Below are positions 33,766-42,593 of a DNA stretch of 64,000 nt, in pieces; the stretch's first letter is position 1, and each line of letters opens with the position of its first letter. The notes under the pieces are model-generated. The model had not been told where the DNA came from. It did no database searches and saw only the letters and a list, made by a program, of their open reading frames with translations. Source of the DNA: CAZWSX01 sp964636985 (GTDB lineage: Bacteria > Planctomycetota > Planctomycetia > Pirellulales > Pirellulaceae). Both the position numbers and the translations under genes were made by a program. The stretch spans positions 1 through 64,000 of the forward strand of contig CAZWSX010000019.1 in the NCBI GenBank assembly GCA_964636985.1, read 5' to 3'.

Positions 33766-35022
33766 TCAGATTCCAAAACTAAGGTTGATGCCTTCTACTA
33801 GCGCAGAAGGTCCGAGCAAGCTTTCGAGTACGGAATCGCCCGTTGTTCCTAGATTGCGAATGACGGCGAAACTCGCTGCATAGCCTGGGCTAAGTAAGCC
33901 CAGTTGCGACCCCAGGGCCAATGTTTTCGCTCCGCTGGCCGTTCCCATCTTCAGAATATCCCCCGGCGAGACGTCCGGATGGAGCGCGCGGATAGTCTTG
34001 AGTTCCTCGAAAAGCGAGAGATCGGGGTTCGACGCGCGCGAGTCGGTCCCGACGGCAATCGGCACGCCCGCGCGGATCATTTCAACAAGCGGATAGGGGC
34101 GGTCCATGAACTTCGCCGCAGTTCGCGGGCAATAGACGACCGTCATCCGATCGGCTCGTTGCGCGACGAAGTCCCAATGGCTCGCTTCGAGATAGTTGCC
34201 GTGAATGACCAGCGACTTGGGTGCGGTGGCTAGAGCATCGAGATAGGGTTGAACGCCACGGTTAGAAACCTGCTCCCCATACCAAAATCCGCGTGAGCTG
34301 AGCATCTCGACCAGCTTGCCGCCGTGCGAGTGGAGCATCTCCATTTCGTCGGGCGACTCGGCGAGGTGCATGGCGATGGAGGCATTGTGAGGCTTTGCAA
34401 GCTGACAAACCTTGTGAACCGCCGCGAGCGACACCGTGTAGGGCGCGTGCGGACTCAGCCCCATTCGTTGCCCTTTGTGAGAAGGCGACTCGGCGAGGTG
34501 TTGCGCTGCGCGAGAGAGCAGGTCGGCTTCTCGGTCCGGTGCCAATCCCAGGAGTTCGAGGAAAATCGTTCCAGCCAGCGGCGACGAGGCGAAGACATCG
34601 CGCGGCCAAGGATCGGTGGCGATTTCGCCAATGGCCGCCACGCCTGCGTTTTCCATTTCGGCGAGGCTCGCAGCGACTCCAGAGCGTCGCCAGATTGCCG
34701 GATCGCGCGGCGAGCCATCCTGGTGGCGTTCCAATGCTCGCCGGTAGGCGATCACCTGCGGTATCCACTCCGCGAACGACATTCCTGCCGAACCAAATGG
34801 CTCCTTCAGTTCGCCGAATTCGCAGTGGCTGTGCGCGTTGATGAGCCCGGGGATGATGGCGACGTCGCCTAGGTCGACTACGTTGTCGGACGGGCGCCGC
34901 TTGCGAACTGCTTTGATCTGGCCGCCTGCAATATCGACAATCCCGTTCTCGATCGGCTCGGTAGCAACCGGGACCACCCACCGGGCGAGCAGCACAGCAC
35001 CGGCGGGAAGGTCGATTTGCAT
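33766..35022 (-). CDS. Amidohydrolase of the TRZ/ATZ (cytosine/aminofutalosine deaminase-like) group
   Basis: A metal-dependent hydrolase or deaminase with the amidohydrolase barrel. The first metal motif is NAHSHCEFGELK (HxH), the third His is in IAMHLAESPDE, another in LVIHGNYLE, and the Asp in AVGTDSRASNPDLS. The start is ATG 35022 (MQIDLPAGAVLLARW), which is where the family's N-terminal beta-sandwich begins; upstream sequence falls in a hairpin element. It could be an aminofutalosine deaminase-like enzyme of menaquinone synthesis, but no other mqn gene is nearby, so I leave it unnamed. It converges on the VOC gene with only 10 bp between and is not part of that operon. Confidence 0.85.
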   Translation of the reverse strand: MQIDLPAGAVLLARWVVPVATEPIENGIVDIAGGQIKAVRKRRPSDNVVDLGDVAIIPGLINAHSHCEFGELKEPFGSAGMSFAEWIPQVIAYRRALERHQDGSPRDPAIWRRSGVAASLAEMENAGVAAIGEIATDPWPRDVFASSPLAGTIFLELLGLAPDREADLLSRAAQHLAESPSHKGQRMGLSPHAPYTVSLAAVHKVCQLAKPHNASIAMHLAESPDEMEMLHSHGGKLVEMLSSRGFWYGEQVSNRGVQPYLDALATAPKSLVIHGNYLEASHWDFVAQRADRMTVVYCPRTAAKFMDRPYPLVEMIRAGVPIAVGTDSRASNPDLSLFEELKTIRALHPDVSPGDILKMGTASGAKTLALGSQLGLLSPGYAASFAVIRNLGTTGDSVLESLLGPSALVEGINLSFGI

Positions 35023-35041
35023 GACAGGCTTACCATGGTGC

Positions 35042-35290
35042 GTCTCCGTGGCCTCTGTGTCTCCGTGTTTCAACTTCTCGGGGATATTGAAACACAGAGG
35101 CGCAGAGATCACGGAGAGAGCAAAAGTCGAGAGTAAAAGCTTCCGACTTCGTAAATCACAAATCAACAATCATCAATCAATTAATCGACATGGAAGCAGC
35201 GCGTTCCGGTTTAGTCGCCGCACTTTGCCCGGACAGGAATGTCCGGGCTACTTTCTCCCTCTCCGGTCCCTCCGTGTCTCCGTGGTGAAT
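35042..35290. repeat. AT-rich palindromic element, copy 1
   Basis: Arms 35042-35073 (CTCCGTG, TCTGTGTCTCCGTG, TTTCAA) and 35087-35118 (TTGAAA, CACAGAGG, CACGGAG) are 32-bp imperfect inverted repeats. Then comes an AT-rich core at 35157-35186 built of AATCA/ATCAATC units. A 9-bp hairpin follows (GCCCGGACA at 35227-35235, TGTCCGGGC at 35240-35248), and the element ends with another CTCCGTGTCTCCGTG copy near 35272-35286. The core and the terminal CTCCGTG motif recur at 50791-50993. It looks like a non-autonomous mobile palindrome. It fills the gap between the ABC permease and the amidohydrolase. Confidence 0.6.
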
Positions 35291-35309
35291 ATCCTCATAC
35301 CCGGCGGAG

Positions 35310-37550
35310 CTACGTCGGCTTGGCGGAGAAGGCCGAACCAAAATCTTGTTCGGACAATGCCTGTTGTAAGTCCTCTTCCCGAGTTCGGCGATAGGGGAGG
35401 CTCTTGTACCAGAGCGCAATCGCTGTCGCCAGCGTGAAGGCGATCGCGGCAAACATCGGGTCGTACATCCAGGCGACTTGGCCTCGATCTTCGAATCGGC
35501 GGAAGACCAATTGCAACGCGGGATGGCTTTCGACCGTGGCGGCGTCGATTCGCGACATCAGCAAGGTCAGTGTGTTGTGCGTGAAGTGGTAGAGCACTGC
35601 CGGCAACAAGCTACCTGTCTTGATGGCGATGTAGCCGATGACCATTCCGACCACCGTTGCGCTGATCGATTGTTGCAGGATCGCGTGGATGACCCCGAAG
35701 AACAGGCTGGCCAGCGCGATGGCGGTCCAACTGTGGCCGATTCGCCGGAAGCCTGAGAGGATGAACCCGCGGAAAGCAAGTTCCTCACAGATCGCGGGAG
35801 TAACACCAATGAGCAAGATCACCTGCCAAATCGGGGCGTCGGTGACCAGGTGATTGAAGGCCGCGAGCTTCTCAGCCATCCTGTCGCTGATGGGATACAA
35901 GTGCCAGATGCCGACCCCAAACCAGGTGAGGGCCGGATGCAAACAAGCCGCTAGAACCATCGCTGCCGGCGCGGTGAGCCAGAACGAAGGCCGTTCGAGC
36001 GAAAGCGTCTTCTTCACGCTTCGTGTGAGCATGATCGACATGATCAGGACCGGGGTCGCGACAAAGGCGATCTGTATGATCAGTGTCGACGTGACGACGC
36101 CATGCCAACCGCTGGGCAACGGCAATAATTGCATTGAGAGAAACCGAATAACGAGTAACAGCACGCCGGCGAGCATGGCCTGACCGAAGGTCGGCGTGTC
36201 GCCCCGTTCGCGAAGCATGTGGCGGAACCAGGTCGCCACGCCGCCTCGTTCGCTTTCGCGGAACAGAACCGATTCGCGATTGAACTGGTCAATGGCCCAA
36301 CGGGCGGCGAACAAACAGCACGCCGCCGTCACGCCTGCAACGGGAAGGAAATAGGGCCAGACTTCTACGAGACGTCCTTCCATCAGGCCGCGGAGCAACA
36401 GCATCAAGCCTGAAACGGGAATGAGACTGGTCCCCAGGTCGAGTTGGATCGAGGGGAGCAGCGGCAGCATCATGAGCGGCATCAGCGTCATCAGAAGGGG
36501 CATCAGGTAATACTGCCCCTCCTTAGAACTGCGAGCAAAGGCCGCGACTGCCAGCGAAAGGGCGCTAAAGAGCGCCGACATCGGAGGCAACGCGATTAAT
36601 AGCCAAAGCATCGAGGCCATGGGGGGCGGGCCCATGCCTTGCGCACTCCCCATGGACCCGGCAAATTGCTGCATGACAAACGCGCCGGTCGACGCCATGC
36701 TCAGCAGATTCAAGACCGAGGTCATGAAGCTGAACGACATGATCGTGAGGAGCTTGCCCCAGACAATCTCGCTTCGTAGAGCCGAACTGCTCAGCAGCGT
36801 TTCGAGCGTTCCTCGTTCCTTTTCGCCGGCGCACAAATCGACGGCGGGATAGAACGCACCGGTGAGCGCCCACACAAACAGGACGAATGGCAGGATTTTG
36901 GACCAGACGACGGCTCGCCGGGCATTGTCGTTGGCGATGTCGACGGGAGCCGAGACCTCGAAAGGCTTGGTGAGCGTAAGCGGCAGTTCCTTCTGCACCA
37001 GGTTGGTTCGGACGATCGACTCGCGCCAGCGGCGTAAGACGCTGTTGATGCGCTCGCTCGCGATCCGCGATCGATCGCTGGCAATATTGCTGACGAAGAC
37101 CTGCGGTTGTCCCGCTTCAGCGGTTTTTGCTTCCTCACCCGTTGCCGTGGCAAGGGTCTGCAGCGACTGCGTCAGTCCCGGTGGAATTACCAGGACGGCT
37201 TCCACGTCGCTTGCGGCGAGGCGCTTTTCGGCCGTGACCCTGGTGTCGGATGCGCCTTCCGGGAAGGATTCAAAGGACAACTTCAAAAGTCGCCGATCGT
37301 CCTCGTTGCAAATGTCGCCAGCAAAGTGATCTTCAACAAAGAGCGGCGGCTCGCTGCTGAGCGTTTCCCGCCCCATCACTAGCACGCGGCTGGGATGTTC
37401 CTGCATGAACTGGGCGACTTGCAGGAACGTCATCCCGAGCAACGGATAGAGCAAGAGCGGGAGCACGACGATGGTAAACAGCGTGCGGCGATCGCGCAGT
37501 TGGTCGCGCAGTTCGCGGAACCAGATCAATTGCACGTTCGTCCACGACAT
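35310..37550 (-). CDS. ABC transporter permease (NatB type) fused to a CPBP intramembrane protease
   Basis: A 746-residue membrane protein. Residues 1 to about 420 form an ABC-2/NatB-like permease: an N-terminal helix after RELRDQLRDRRT, a large periplasmic domain (about 55-215) and a group of five or six helices, with EKERGTLETLLSSSALRSEIVWGKL as the coupling region. Residues about 460-720 form a CPBP (CAAX/Abi) protease with all three motifs: EELAFRG, FFGVIHA and YHFTHN. The start ATG at 37550 is 13 bp after the ATPase stop; a TTG at 37556 is less likely. With the ATPase it makes a complete exporter. Such fusions are known in several phyla; the cargo and the protease target are unknown. Confidence 0.9.
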   Translation of the reverse strand: MSWTNVQLIWFRELRDQLRDRRTLFTIVVLPLLLYPLLGMTFLQVAQFMQEHPSRVLVMGRETLSSEPPLFVEDHFAGDICNEDDRRLLKLSFESFPEGASDTRVTAEKRLAASDVEAVLVIPPGLTQSLQTLATATGEEAKTAEAGQPQVFVSNIASDRSRIASERINSVLRRWRESIVRTNLVQKELPLTLTKPFEVSAPVDIANDNARRAVVWSKILPFVLFVWALTGAFYPAVDLCAGEKERGTLETLLSSSALRSEIVWGKLLTIMSFSFMTSVLNLLSMASTGAFVMQQFAGSMGSAQGMGPPPMASMLWLLIALPPMSALFSALSLAVAAFARSSKEGQYYLMPLLMTLMPLMMLPLLPSIQLDLGTSLIPVSGLMLLLRGLMEGRLVEVWPYFLPVAGVTAACCLFAARWAIDQFNRESVLFRESERGGVATWFRHMLRERGDTPTFGQAMLAGVLLLVIRFLSMQLLPLPSGWHGVVTSTLIIQIAFVATPVLIMSIMLTRSVKKTLSLERPSFWLTAPAAMVLAACLHPALTWFGVGIWHLYPISDRMAEKLAAFNHLVTDAPIWQVILLIGVTPAICEELAFRGFILSGFRRIGHSWTAIALASLFFGVIHAILQQSISATVVGMVIGYIAIKTGSLLPAVLYHFTHNTLTLLMSRIDAATVESHPALQLVFRRFEDRGQVAWMYDPMFAAIAFTLATAIALWYKSLPYRRTREEDLQQALSEQDFGSAFSAKPT

Positions 37551-37563
37551 CGTCAAGACCTTC

Positions 37564-38343
37564 TTAACTGGCTAGCGATTCGCTGGGTTGCTCTTGTTGG
37601 TAGTCGGCTTCGCGGCGCGAAATCAATTGGAAGAACAGTTCTTCCACGTCGGGCTCGTTGTGACGGTCCCGCAGTTCGCTCAGTGTCCCCTCGGCCAGGA
37701 TACGGCCGCGGTGCATGATTGCCACGCGGTCGCACAACTTTTCCACCTCACGCATGATGTGGGTCGAAAAAACAATGCACTTGCCGTGGGCCTTAAGGTC
37801 GGAGACGGTCTTCAAAAGAGCTCGGGCCACCAGCACGTCGAGGCCCGAGGTCGCCTCGTCGAAAATCAAGACTGGCGGATCGTGAACTAACGCCCGCGCG
37901 ATCGATACCTTTTGCTTCATCCCCGTCGACATCTTGGCCACCAGGACGTCGCGGATTTCCCGCATTTGCAGGCGATCGAAGAGGCTCTCCATCCGCTCGC
38001 GGAGAAGTTCGCCGTCGAGTCCGGCCAGCTTGCCGAAGAACTCGACCATTTCCCAAGCGGTCATCCGGTCGTAGGCCATGGTGTTGACCGAAACGAAACC
38101 GATTTGCCGCCGCACGCGGGCTGGTTGCGTCAGCACGTCAAAGCCGCAAACGGTGGCCTTTCCATCGGTCGGCTGGAGCATCGTGCTCAAGATCCGCAAG
38201 GCGCTGGTTTTTCCGGCACCATTGGGTCCGAGCAAGCCGAAGATTTCGCCGGGGCGGGCCTCGAACGAAATGCCGTCGAGCGCCACGTGTTGGCCGCGCA
38301 CCATGTCGTCGTAAGTTTTTCGCAGTCGGTCGACGTGAATCAT
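37564..38343 (-). CDS. ABC transporter ATP-binding protein (NatA-like)
   Basis: The ATPase of the exporter whose permease follows 13 bp later. Walker A GPNGAGKTS is near residues 39-47; the Q-loop region QIGFVSVNT follows; the signature is MSTGMKQKVSIARAL, in which the usual LSGGQ is altered to STGMK, as in other NatA-type ABC-2 exporters; Walker B is VLIFDEATSGLD and the switch His is in VFSTHIMREVEKL. 259 residues, cytoplasmic, no membrane part. Start ATG 38343 with the typical MIHVDRLRK opening. Confidence 0.94.
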   Translation of the reverse strand: MIHVDRLRKTYDDMVRGQHVALDGISFEARPGEIFGLLGPNGAGKTSALRILSTMLQPTDGKATVCGFDVLTQPARVRRQIGFVSVNTMAYDRMTAWEMVEFFGKLAGLDGELLRERMESLFDRLQMREIRDVLVAKMSTGMKQKVSIARALVHDPPVLIFDEATSGLDVLVARALLKTVSDLKAHGKCIVFSTHIMREVEKLCDRVAIMHRGRILAEGTLSELRDRHNEPDVEELFFQLISRREADYQQEQPSESLAS

Positions 38344-38375
38344 GATGTGCGGAAAGCGTGCGCGAGCTCAGGGGT

Positions 38376-38434
38376 GCCCACTCTGTTTAGTCGCAAGGAT
38401 ACCAGAGCGTACCTTGCGAACCGATGGGGTGGGC
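38376..38434. repeat. Nested palindrome in the divergent spacer 38344-38620
   Basis: TCGCAAGG (38391-38398) and CCTTGCGA (38412-38419) form an 8-bp inverted repeat, nested inside GCCCAC (38376-38381) and GTGGGC (38429-38434). It lies between the ABC ATPase (leftward) and the MoxR-like ATPase (rightward), 33 bp upstream of the ABC ATPase start. It may be a regulator site or another dispersed palindrome. The rest of the spacer shows no gene. Confidence 0.45.
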
Positions 38435-38620
38435 GAGCTTCCAACGGGAACGCGCAATCGGGCAATGTGGAATCGATCTGTCGTAACGCCTTTGCGGTTC
38501 GAAGCGGAGATGGCGTCTTTAACGAACTCTCCGTCCGCCACTCCATGCGCCTCTCCATTTCCGTACGACGTATCCTTTTGGAGTACGAACAAACGATCGT
38601 CGAACCGACAAGAGGCTAGC

Positions 38621-40024
38621 ATGTCGACTTCAGCAAAGGGCAACGTCCCGAATCCAGCGGGCAATGCAAACCCGTTTGTCTTAAACACCGCATGGGATTC
38701 GCCTCAGGCTCAGGCGCCTGCTCCAACGTCGAAGACGCCCGAGACGCCACCCCCCGCCGGCCCGTTCCTGCCGCCGGAACCGACCAACCTTGCGGAAACG
38801 GGTCTTACCGCAGGCGAAGTCGAGTCGCTCACGCTCAAAGCGCTTCTGAATCAAGGTGTTCTGACAGGCCGCAAGATCGCCAGTCAATTGCGGATTCCCT
38901 TCGGCGTCGTAACCGATTGCCTGGTGGCGATGAAGCAGCAGATGCTCGTCCGCTACAAAGCAGCATCGGCCGCCGGCGACTACGACCACGAACTAACCGA
39001 TCAAGGGACCGAGCGTGCCCGCCGCTGGGCTCAGCGCTGCACGTTCAGCGGCGCGGCTCCCGTTCCGCTGCAAGACTACACGATCGCTGTTCAAAAGCAG
39101 GCGCTCGGCAATCTTCGGCTGAAGATGGACGACCTTCGCCGCGCTTATTCGCACCTGCTGGTTCCCGACCATGTGTTGAGCCAAATTGGCCAATCGATTC
39201 ACGCGGGGCGAGGTTTGTTTCTGTTTGGTCCGCCGGGCAACGGGAAAACATCGATCGCCGAGCGCTTGATCGATTCGCTCGACCAGACCATCTGGATTCC
39301 ACGAACATTGACGGTCGGTGGCGAAATCATCCGCGTCTTCGACCCCAGCGTCCATAAAGAAGTGCCGTACGAATCGACCAGTGCGTCGACACTTTTGAAG
39401 GGACATCGCTGGGACCAACGATGGGTCCGGATCAAGCGGCCAACGATCATCGTCGGCGGCGAAATGACGATGTCGCAGCTCGAATTCAACGCCGACAAAA
39501 CGACCGGCATCATCGAATCGCCGCTGCAAATCAAGTGCAACGGTGGCGCGCTGGTGATCGACGACTTTGGCCGGCAAAAGTTCTCGATCAGCGAACTATT
39601 GAACCGCTTTATCGTTCCACTCGAAAAGCACTACGACTATTTGACGTTGCCCTCGGGACGGCAGATTCAAGTTCCGTACGACCAGATGTTTGTCGTGGCG
39701 ACCAACATGCCTCCGAGCGAAATCGTCGACGAGGCCTTCCTCCGCCGAATGCCATACAAAATCGAAATGCCCAACCCGACCGAGGCGGAGTTCGTCTCGC
39801 TCTTCGAGCGGACCGCGCAAGCGATGAAAATCAAATTCAATCGCGCGGTGGTTGAAGCCATGATCGAACAGCAATACCGCAAGCCGAATCGCCCGTTCCG
39901 CTTCTGCCACGCTCGCGACCTGCTGAACCAGGTGCAGGTGTTCTGCGATTTCACGGAACAACCGCGGGCGACCACGGAAGAATCACTGCAAGCCGCGGCG
40001 AAGAATTACTTTGCGGGGTTTTAG
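38621..40024 (+). CDS. MoxR-like AAA+ ATPase with N-terminal winged-helix-like region
   Basis: A 467-residue cytoplasmic ATPase. The first 60 residues are a proline-rich tail; about 60-135 look like a winged helix (VESLTLKALLNQGVLTGRKIASQL...GVVTDCLVAMKQQMLV). The AAA+ module has Walker A FGPPGNGKTS (about 202-211), Walker B GALVIDDFG (about 310-318) and an Arg-finger region DEAFLRRMPYKIE. MoxR-type proteins act as chaperones for metal insertion or complex assembly, usually beside VWA-domain genes; none is here. I chose the ATG at 38621 because GAGGC precedes it and upstream codons lack composition bias. Specific role unknown. Confidence 0.85.
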   Translation: MSTSAKGNVPNPAGNANPFVLNTAWDSPQAQAPAPTSKTPETPPPAGPFLPPEPTNLAETGLTAGEVESLTLKALLNQGVLTGRKIASQLRIPFGVVTDCLVAMKQQMLVRYKAASAAGDYDHELTDQGTERARRWAQRCTFSGAAPVPLQDYTIAVQKQALGNLRLKMDDLRRAYSHLLVPDHVLSQIGQSIHAGRGLFLFGPPGNGKTSIAERLIDSLDQTIWIPRTLTVGGEIIRVFDPSVHKEVPYESTSASTLLKGHRWDQRWVRIKRPTIIVGGEMTMSQLEFNADKTTGIIESPLQIKCNGGALVIDDFGRQKFSISELLNRFIVPLEKHYDYLTLPSGRQIQVPYDQMFVVATNMPPSEIVDEAFLRRMPYKIEMPNPTEAEFVSLFERTAQAMKIKFNRAVVEAMIEQQYRKPNRPFRFCHARDLLNQVQVFCDFTEQPRATTEESLQAAAKNYFAGF

Positions 40025-40034
40025 AGGCGAAGGG

Positions 40035-41195
40035 CTACCGCTCCGTCCGCCACATACTCGGTGGCACGCCGACTTCGCGCTTGAACGCCACCGTCATGTA
40101 CTCTACGTGTTTATAGCCGCAACGTCCTGCAATTGCGTCCAGCGGCAAATCAGTTTCTTCCAAAAGCCGTTTCACGTTTTCGATCTGCACGCGGGTGATT
40201 TCATCGTGCGGCGTTCTACCGAGGAGCTTTTGGAAGCGGGATTCGAGTACGCGCCGTGACATCGGCACGGCTTCCAGCACATCGGCCACTTTGATCCCGG
40301 AGAGCGCCCGCTCGCGGATGAACCGGGCGGCGGCTGCGACTTCGGGATCGTCGACTGCCCAGACTTCCGTCGAGCCGCGCGTGACCACGCCAATCGGCGG
40401 GATCAAGTTGTCGACGCGTTCGAAACGTTCTCCTCGAAGTAGCTTGTCGAGCAATCGGGCAGCTTCGTATCCCGTCTTGAGCGAGTTCGAGGCGACACTC
40501 GTTAGCGTGGGGAACGCCAGGTCACACACCAAGTCGTCATTGTCGACGCCGATCACCGCCACGTCATCAGGAACGCGAATGGCTTGTTCGCGGCAGACGT
40601 CGAGGACTTGCCGCCCACGGATGTCGTAGGCGGCCATAATGCCGCACGGCTTGGGCAAACTCTTCAGCCACCTGGCCAAAGCGCGGCGGTCTTCTTCGGA
40701 GGGATCGCGCCGTCCGCGTGCTGGCGCTTCGAAGACGGAAACGGTTCGCCCATTCGCGGCGACTTGCTCGCGGAAGTGTTTCTCGCGCAGTTGCGACCAA
40801 CGAAATCCCGCAACACCACAAAAACCAAAGTGCCGAAGTCCCCGACCGATCAGATGATCGAGCGCTAGCCGCGCGATGCCTGCGTCGTCCGTTTCAACGT
40901 AGGGCATATCGGCGATTTCGCGTGCGGCGCTCACGTCGACGACCGGCACACCGCGCGACAAGACATCGCGCGCGATTTGGGCGCTCTCGATCCGCGCGAT
41001 AATGCCATCTCCATGCCACCGGGATAGCCACGCCGGTGCCGGTTCGCCACGGCTCTGCTCGCTGAGATACAGCGACCAACTCACGTGCTCGCGCACATAG
41101 TTGCGAATGCCCCGCAGCAGACCGCGGGCGTAGCCGTTGGAAGTTTCAACTAGAAGGGCGACGCTCGGGGGAGTCGTCTTGCGGGGCGATTTCAC
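40035..41195 (-). CDS. XylR-like transcriptional regulator (LacI-type sensor + AraC DNA-binding domain)
   Basis: A sugar-responsive regulator. Residues about 12-275 form a periplasmic-binding-protein-like sensor (VALLVETSNGYARGLLRGIRNY, DDAGIARLALDHLIGRGLRHFGFCG, DDVAVIGVDNDDLVCDLAFPTLTSV). The C-terminal 100 residues carry a double helix-turn-helix of AraC type (VADVLEAVPMSRRVLESRFQKLLG and LDAIAGRCGYKHVEYMTVAFKREVGVPPSMWR). The start is a GTG at 41195 (VKSPRKTTPP). It diverges from the Gfo/Idh oxidoreductase and ThuA-PVC genes across a 203-bp region that holds two 12-bp direct repeats spaced 21 bp apart. It probably controls both; the ligand is likely a sugar. Confidence 0.92.
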   Translation of the reverse strand: MKSPRKTTPPSVALLVETSNGYARGLLRGIRNYVREHVSWSLYLSEQSRGEPAPAWLSRWHGDGIIARIESAQIARDVLSRGVPVVDVSAAREIADMPYVETDDAGIARLALDHLIGRGLRHFGFCGVAGFRWSQLREKHFREQVAANGRTVSVFEAPARGRRDPSEEDRRALARWLKSLPKPCGIMAAYDIRGRQVLDVCREQAIRVPDDVAVIGVDNDDLVCDLAFPTLTSVASNSLKTGYEAARLLDKLLRGERFERVDNLIPPIGVVTRGSTEVWAVDDPEVAAAARFIRERALSGIKVADVLEAVPMSRRVLESRFQKLLGRTPHDEITRVQIENVKRLLEETDLPLDAIAGRCGYKHVEYMTVAFKREVGVPPSMWRTER

Positions 41196-41222
41196 GAAAC
41201 GCTCTCAGACTGGGGCGTAAAA

Positions 41223-41255
41223 TATCTCATGCAAACCAAGTTATTTCTCATGGAA
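41223..41255. promoter_or_regulatory. Candidate operator: two direct repeats 21 bp apart
   Basis: TATCTCATGCAA (41223-41234) and TTTCTCATGGAA (41244-41255) share TCTCATG-AA and start exactly 21 bp apart, two helical turns. AraC/XylR regulators bind tandem half-sites with this spacing. The site is AT-rich and lies 28 bp upstream of the XylR-like gene start and 144 bp upstream of the rightward oxidoreductase start. That location suits control of the divergent pair. Confidence 0.55.
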
Positions 41256-41304
41256 GGGGAACGCAAGCTGCCCTAAACTGCATTCTTACGTGGCCAGCTC
41301 CTAC

Positions 41305-41344
41305 GAGCCCCCGCACTCATGGCGAGTGTGGCGGCGGGAGGCTC
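41305..41344. repeat. Imperfect palindrome of the CCGCxxTC hairpin family
   Basis: GAGCC (41305-41309) and GGCTC (41339-41343) flank an inner hairpin CCGCACTC (41311-41318), loop ATGGC, GAGTGTGG (41324-41331). The inner hairpin is the same as that in the element at 18540-18560 apart from the loop and one base. It sits in the 5' leader of the Gfo/Idh gene, 55 bp before the start. Confidence 0.5.
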
Positions 41345-41398
41345 CTGTCGGCCGCCCCGATCCTCCCCCCGAATTGATGCGTTTTGGGAACTTCATCG

Positions 41399-42511
41399 AT
41401 GAGCAAGCAATACAACGTCGCGATGATTGGACTTGGCTTCGGCGCCGAGTTCATTCCGATTTATCAGGCACACCCCGATGCTAATGTTTATGCCATTTGT
41501 CAGCGGAACGAAGACCACCTGAAAAAGATTGGCGACCAGTTCGGCATCGAGCGGCGGTTTACCAAGTTCGAAGACGTGCTGAAAGATCCTTACGTCGACT
41601 TCGTCCACATCAATAGCCCCATCCCCGATCACGCATCGATGTCGATGGCCGCTCTGAAAGCCGGCAAGCACGTCATGTGCACCGTGCCGATGGCGACGAC
41701 GGTCGACGAATGCCGTCAGATCTGCGAACTCGTCAAGTCGACCGGCCTCAAGTACATGATGGCCGAGACGGTTGTCTACAGCCGCGAGTTCCTGTTCATC
41801 AAGGACATGTACGACCGCGGCGAACTCGGCAAAATCCAGCATCTAGCGGCGTCGCATCCGCAAGACATGGACGGCTGGCCCGCCTACTGGGAAAAGATGA
41901 TCCCGATGCACTACGCCACGCACGTCGTGAGCCCCTGCTTGGGCTTGATGAACAGCCGCGCCGAGTACGTATCCTGCTTTGGCTCGGGCAAAGTTCGCGA
42001 CGACATCGCCAACAAGTCGGGCAACAAGTTCGCCGTCGAAACGTGCCACATCAAGATCAAGGACAGCGATGTGGTCGCCCACATCTGGCGGTTCTTGTAC
42101 GACGTCGCGCGGCAGTACCGCGAGAGCTTCGACGTATACGGCACCAAGAAGAGTTTCGAGTGGACGCTCGTCGAGAACGAGCCGCACGTGATCCACACGG
42201 CCAAGAAGCCCGAGCACGAGATCCCTTCGAAGGTCGAAGTACCCGACTTTGCCCATTTGTTGCCGCAGCCGATCCGCAAGTTCACGCGGTCGATTCAAGA
42301 CGCCGATCACCTCAGCTTCATCCAAGGTGGCGGACACGGCGGGTCGCATCCGCACATGGTGAACGAGTTCGTCAGCGCCCTCCGCGACAACCGCGACCCA
42401 TGGCCAAACGCCGTGCAATCAGCCAACTGGACGTGCGTGGGGATTTGCGCCCACGAGTCGGCCCTGCAAGGCGGCAAGATTGTCAATTTGCCTGAGTTCA
42501 CGTTGGTTTAG
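41399..42511 (+). CDS. Gfo/Idh/MocA-family oxidoreductase
   Basis: A NAD(P)-dependent sugar or polyol dehydrogenase. The Rossmann motif MIGLGFGAEF is at the N-terminus; the family's EKP-like loop is TVPMATTVDEC (the Lys is missing and replaced by Met/Ala, unusual); the C-terminal alpha/beta domain includes HPQDMDGWPAYWEKMIPMHYATHVVSP with conserved His residues. About 370 residues, no signal peptide. I chose the ATG at 41399 (MSKQYNVAMIG). It is the first gene downstream of the XylR-like operator and is followed 82 bp later by the ThuA-PVC gene, so it likely serves intracellular metabolism of the same sugar. Confidence 0.88.
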   Translation: MSKQYNVAMIGLGFGAEFIPIYQAHPDANVYAICQRNEDHLKKIGDQFGIERRFTKFEDVLKDPYVDFVHINSPIPDHASMSMAALKAGKHVMCTVPMATTVDECRQICELVKSTGLKYMMAETVVYSREFLFIKDMYDRGELGKIQHLAASHPQDMDGWPAYWEKMIPMHYATHVVSPCLGLMNSRAEYVSCFGSGKVRDDIANKSGNKFAVETCHIKIKDSDVVAHIWRFLYDVARQYRESFDVYGTKKSFEWTLVENEPHVIHTAKKPEHEIPSKVEVPDFAHLLPQPIRKFTRSIQDADHLSFIQGGGHGGSHPHMVNEFVSALRDNRDPWPNAVQSANWTCVGICAHESALQGGKIVNLPEFTLV

Positions 42512-42533
42512 TTGGTGAGTCGATTTGTCGCTC

Positions 42534-42560
42534 GCACTGGCGTCTTTGGGACGCCAGTGC
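42534..42560. repeat. GCACTGGCGTC hairpin, copy 2
   Basis: GCACTGGCGTC (42534-42544), loop TTTGG, GACGCCAGTGC (42550-42560): an 11-bp perfect stem, identical in stem sequence to 31553-31579. It lies between the Gfo/Idh stop and the start of the ThuA-PVC gene. Confidence 0.65.
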
Positions 42561-42593
42561 CACCCTTTCCGCTCTCAAGTCCTCGGTACTGCT

